Shown: positions 63,727 through 64,000 of the stretch, in pieces
Layout: the number at the start of each line of letters is the position of its first letter
How positions within the stretch are numbered: position 1 is the stretch's first letter
Origin: Rothia nasimurium
Lineage (GTDB): Bacteria; Actinomycetota; Actinomycetes; Actinomycetales; Micrococcaceae
Assembly: GCF_928392795.1 (NCBI RefSeq)
Contig: NZ_CAKMTJ010000003.1
Location: 124,001 to 188,000, forward strand
DNA length: 64,000 nt
Direction: 5' to 3'
Notes under the pieces: model-generated
What the model was told of the DNA's origin: nothing
Seen by the model: only the letters and a program-made list of their open reading frames with translations
The model's database searches: none
Translations under genes and position numbers: made by a program

Positions 63727-64000
63727 TTGGAAGGTCCCGAAATTCAGTTTGCAGAAGCAATCATTGACAACGGCAAGTTCGGTAAGCGCGTAGTACGCTT
63801 CGAAACCGGCCGCCTCGCCAAGCAGGCCGCAGGCTCTGCCCTGGTCACTATCGACGACGACACCACCCTGCTCTCAGCCACCGCTATCGGCAAGAGCCCC
63901 CGTGACGGCTTCGACTTCTTCCCCCTGACCGTAGACGTTGAAGAGCGCATGTACGCAGCCGGTAAGATCCCCGGCTCCTTCTTCCGCCGTGAAGGCCGCC
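63727..64000 (+). CDS. pnp: Polyribonucleotide nucleotidyltransferase (partial, runs off the window)
   Basis: First 91 codons of PNPase, which degrades RNA from the 3' end and takes part in RNA quality control. TTG 63727 follows GGAGGAA; the product begins [19 protein letters not shown] and has the RNase PH-like [16 protein letters not shown] and the LLSATAIGK block, ending in [15 protein letters not shown] at the window edge. The rest lies beyond 64000. Confidence 0.96.
   Translation, partial: MEGPEIQFAEAIIDNGKFGKRVVRFETGRLAKQAAGSALVTIDDDTTLLSATAIGKSPRDGFDFFPLTVDVEERMYAAGKIPGSFFRREGR

Overview
The window is about 64 kb of high-GC actinobacterial chromosome. Gene order (rpsB-tsf-pyrH-frr-cdsA, dxr, rseP-ispG-proS, rimP-nusA-ylxR-infB-rbfA-truB-ribF, rpsO-pnp) matches the translation/isoprenoid cluster of Micrococcaceae. 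The secreted LGFP-repeat proteins and a pyruvate formate-lyase (PFL) operon suggest a facultatively anaerobic, mucosa-associated relative of Rothia. The genus is inferred from content and synteny only; no database was searched.

Layout: 0-11.4 kb holds housekeeping genes (dusB, dgt, dnaG, tRNA-Asn, an M20 peptidase, a Holin-X-like membrane protein, a glycosyltransferase) among small palindromic intergenic repeats. 11.4-25.2 kb is the accessory region. It holds two paralogous secreted esterases, a subtilisin-like protease, an M23 peptidase, and between the esterases a complete 7.6-kb integrated element bounded by 36-bp direct repeats of a tRNA(CAT) 3' end. The element carries a tyrosine integrase, a repressor, a divergent excisionase-like gene, a string of overlapping small genes, a RecA-like replication ATPase, an iteron array, two unknown genes and about 1.4 kb without a convincing gene. 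25.2-36.7 kb is the rpsB-cdsA-dxr cluster interrupted by acetate-transport and ABC-transporter genes. 36.7-40.6 kb is the pfl operon on the minus strand. 40.6-64 kb runs through rseP, ispG, proS, the nusA-infB operon, truB, ribF, luxS-mtnN, rpsO and the start of pnp.

Points of most interest: (1) a (TC)15 tract just after the start codon of the first LGFP esterase, where loss or gain of one unit gives an almost immediate stop, so the gene looks phase-variable; (2) the integrated element, whose layout resembles a phage-inducible satellite but which has no structural genes; (3) a PFL split into two genes, with the glycyl-radical domain encoded separately and a dispersed palindromic repeat in the gap; (4) several families of short palindromic intergenic repeats and a frequent 9-mer, GCGGACGCC.

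How the genes work together: pflB, the radical-domain gene and pflA would form one anaerobic pyruvate-to-formate module. luxS and mtnN overlap and process S-adenosylhomocysteine. The DUF485 gene and the acetate symporter form an uptake pair. dxr and ispG belong to the non-mevalonate isoprenoid pathway. rimP to ribF is a ribosome maturation and translation initiation block.
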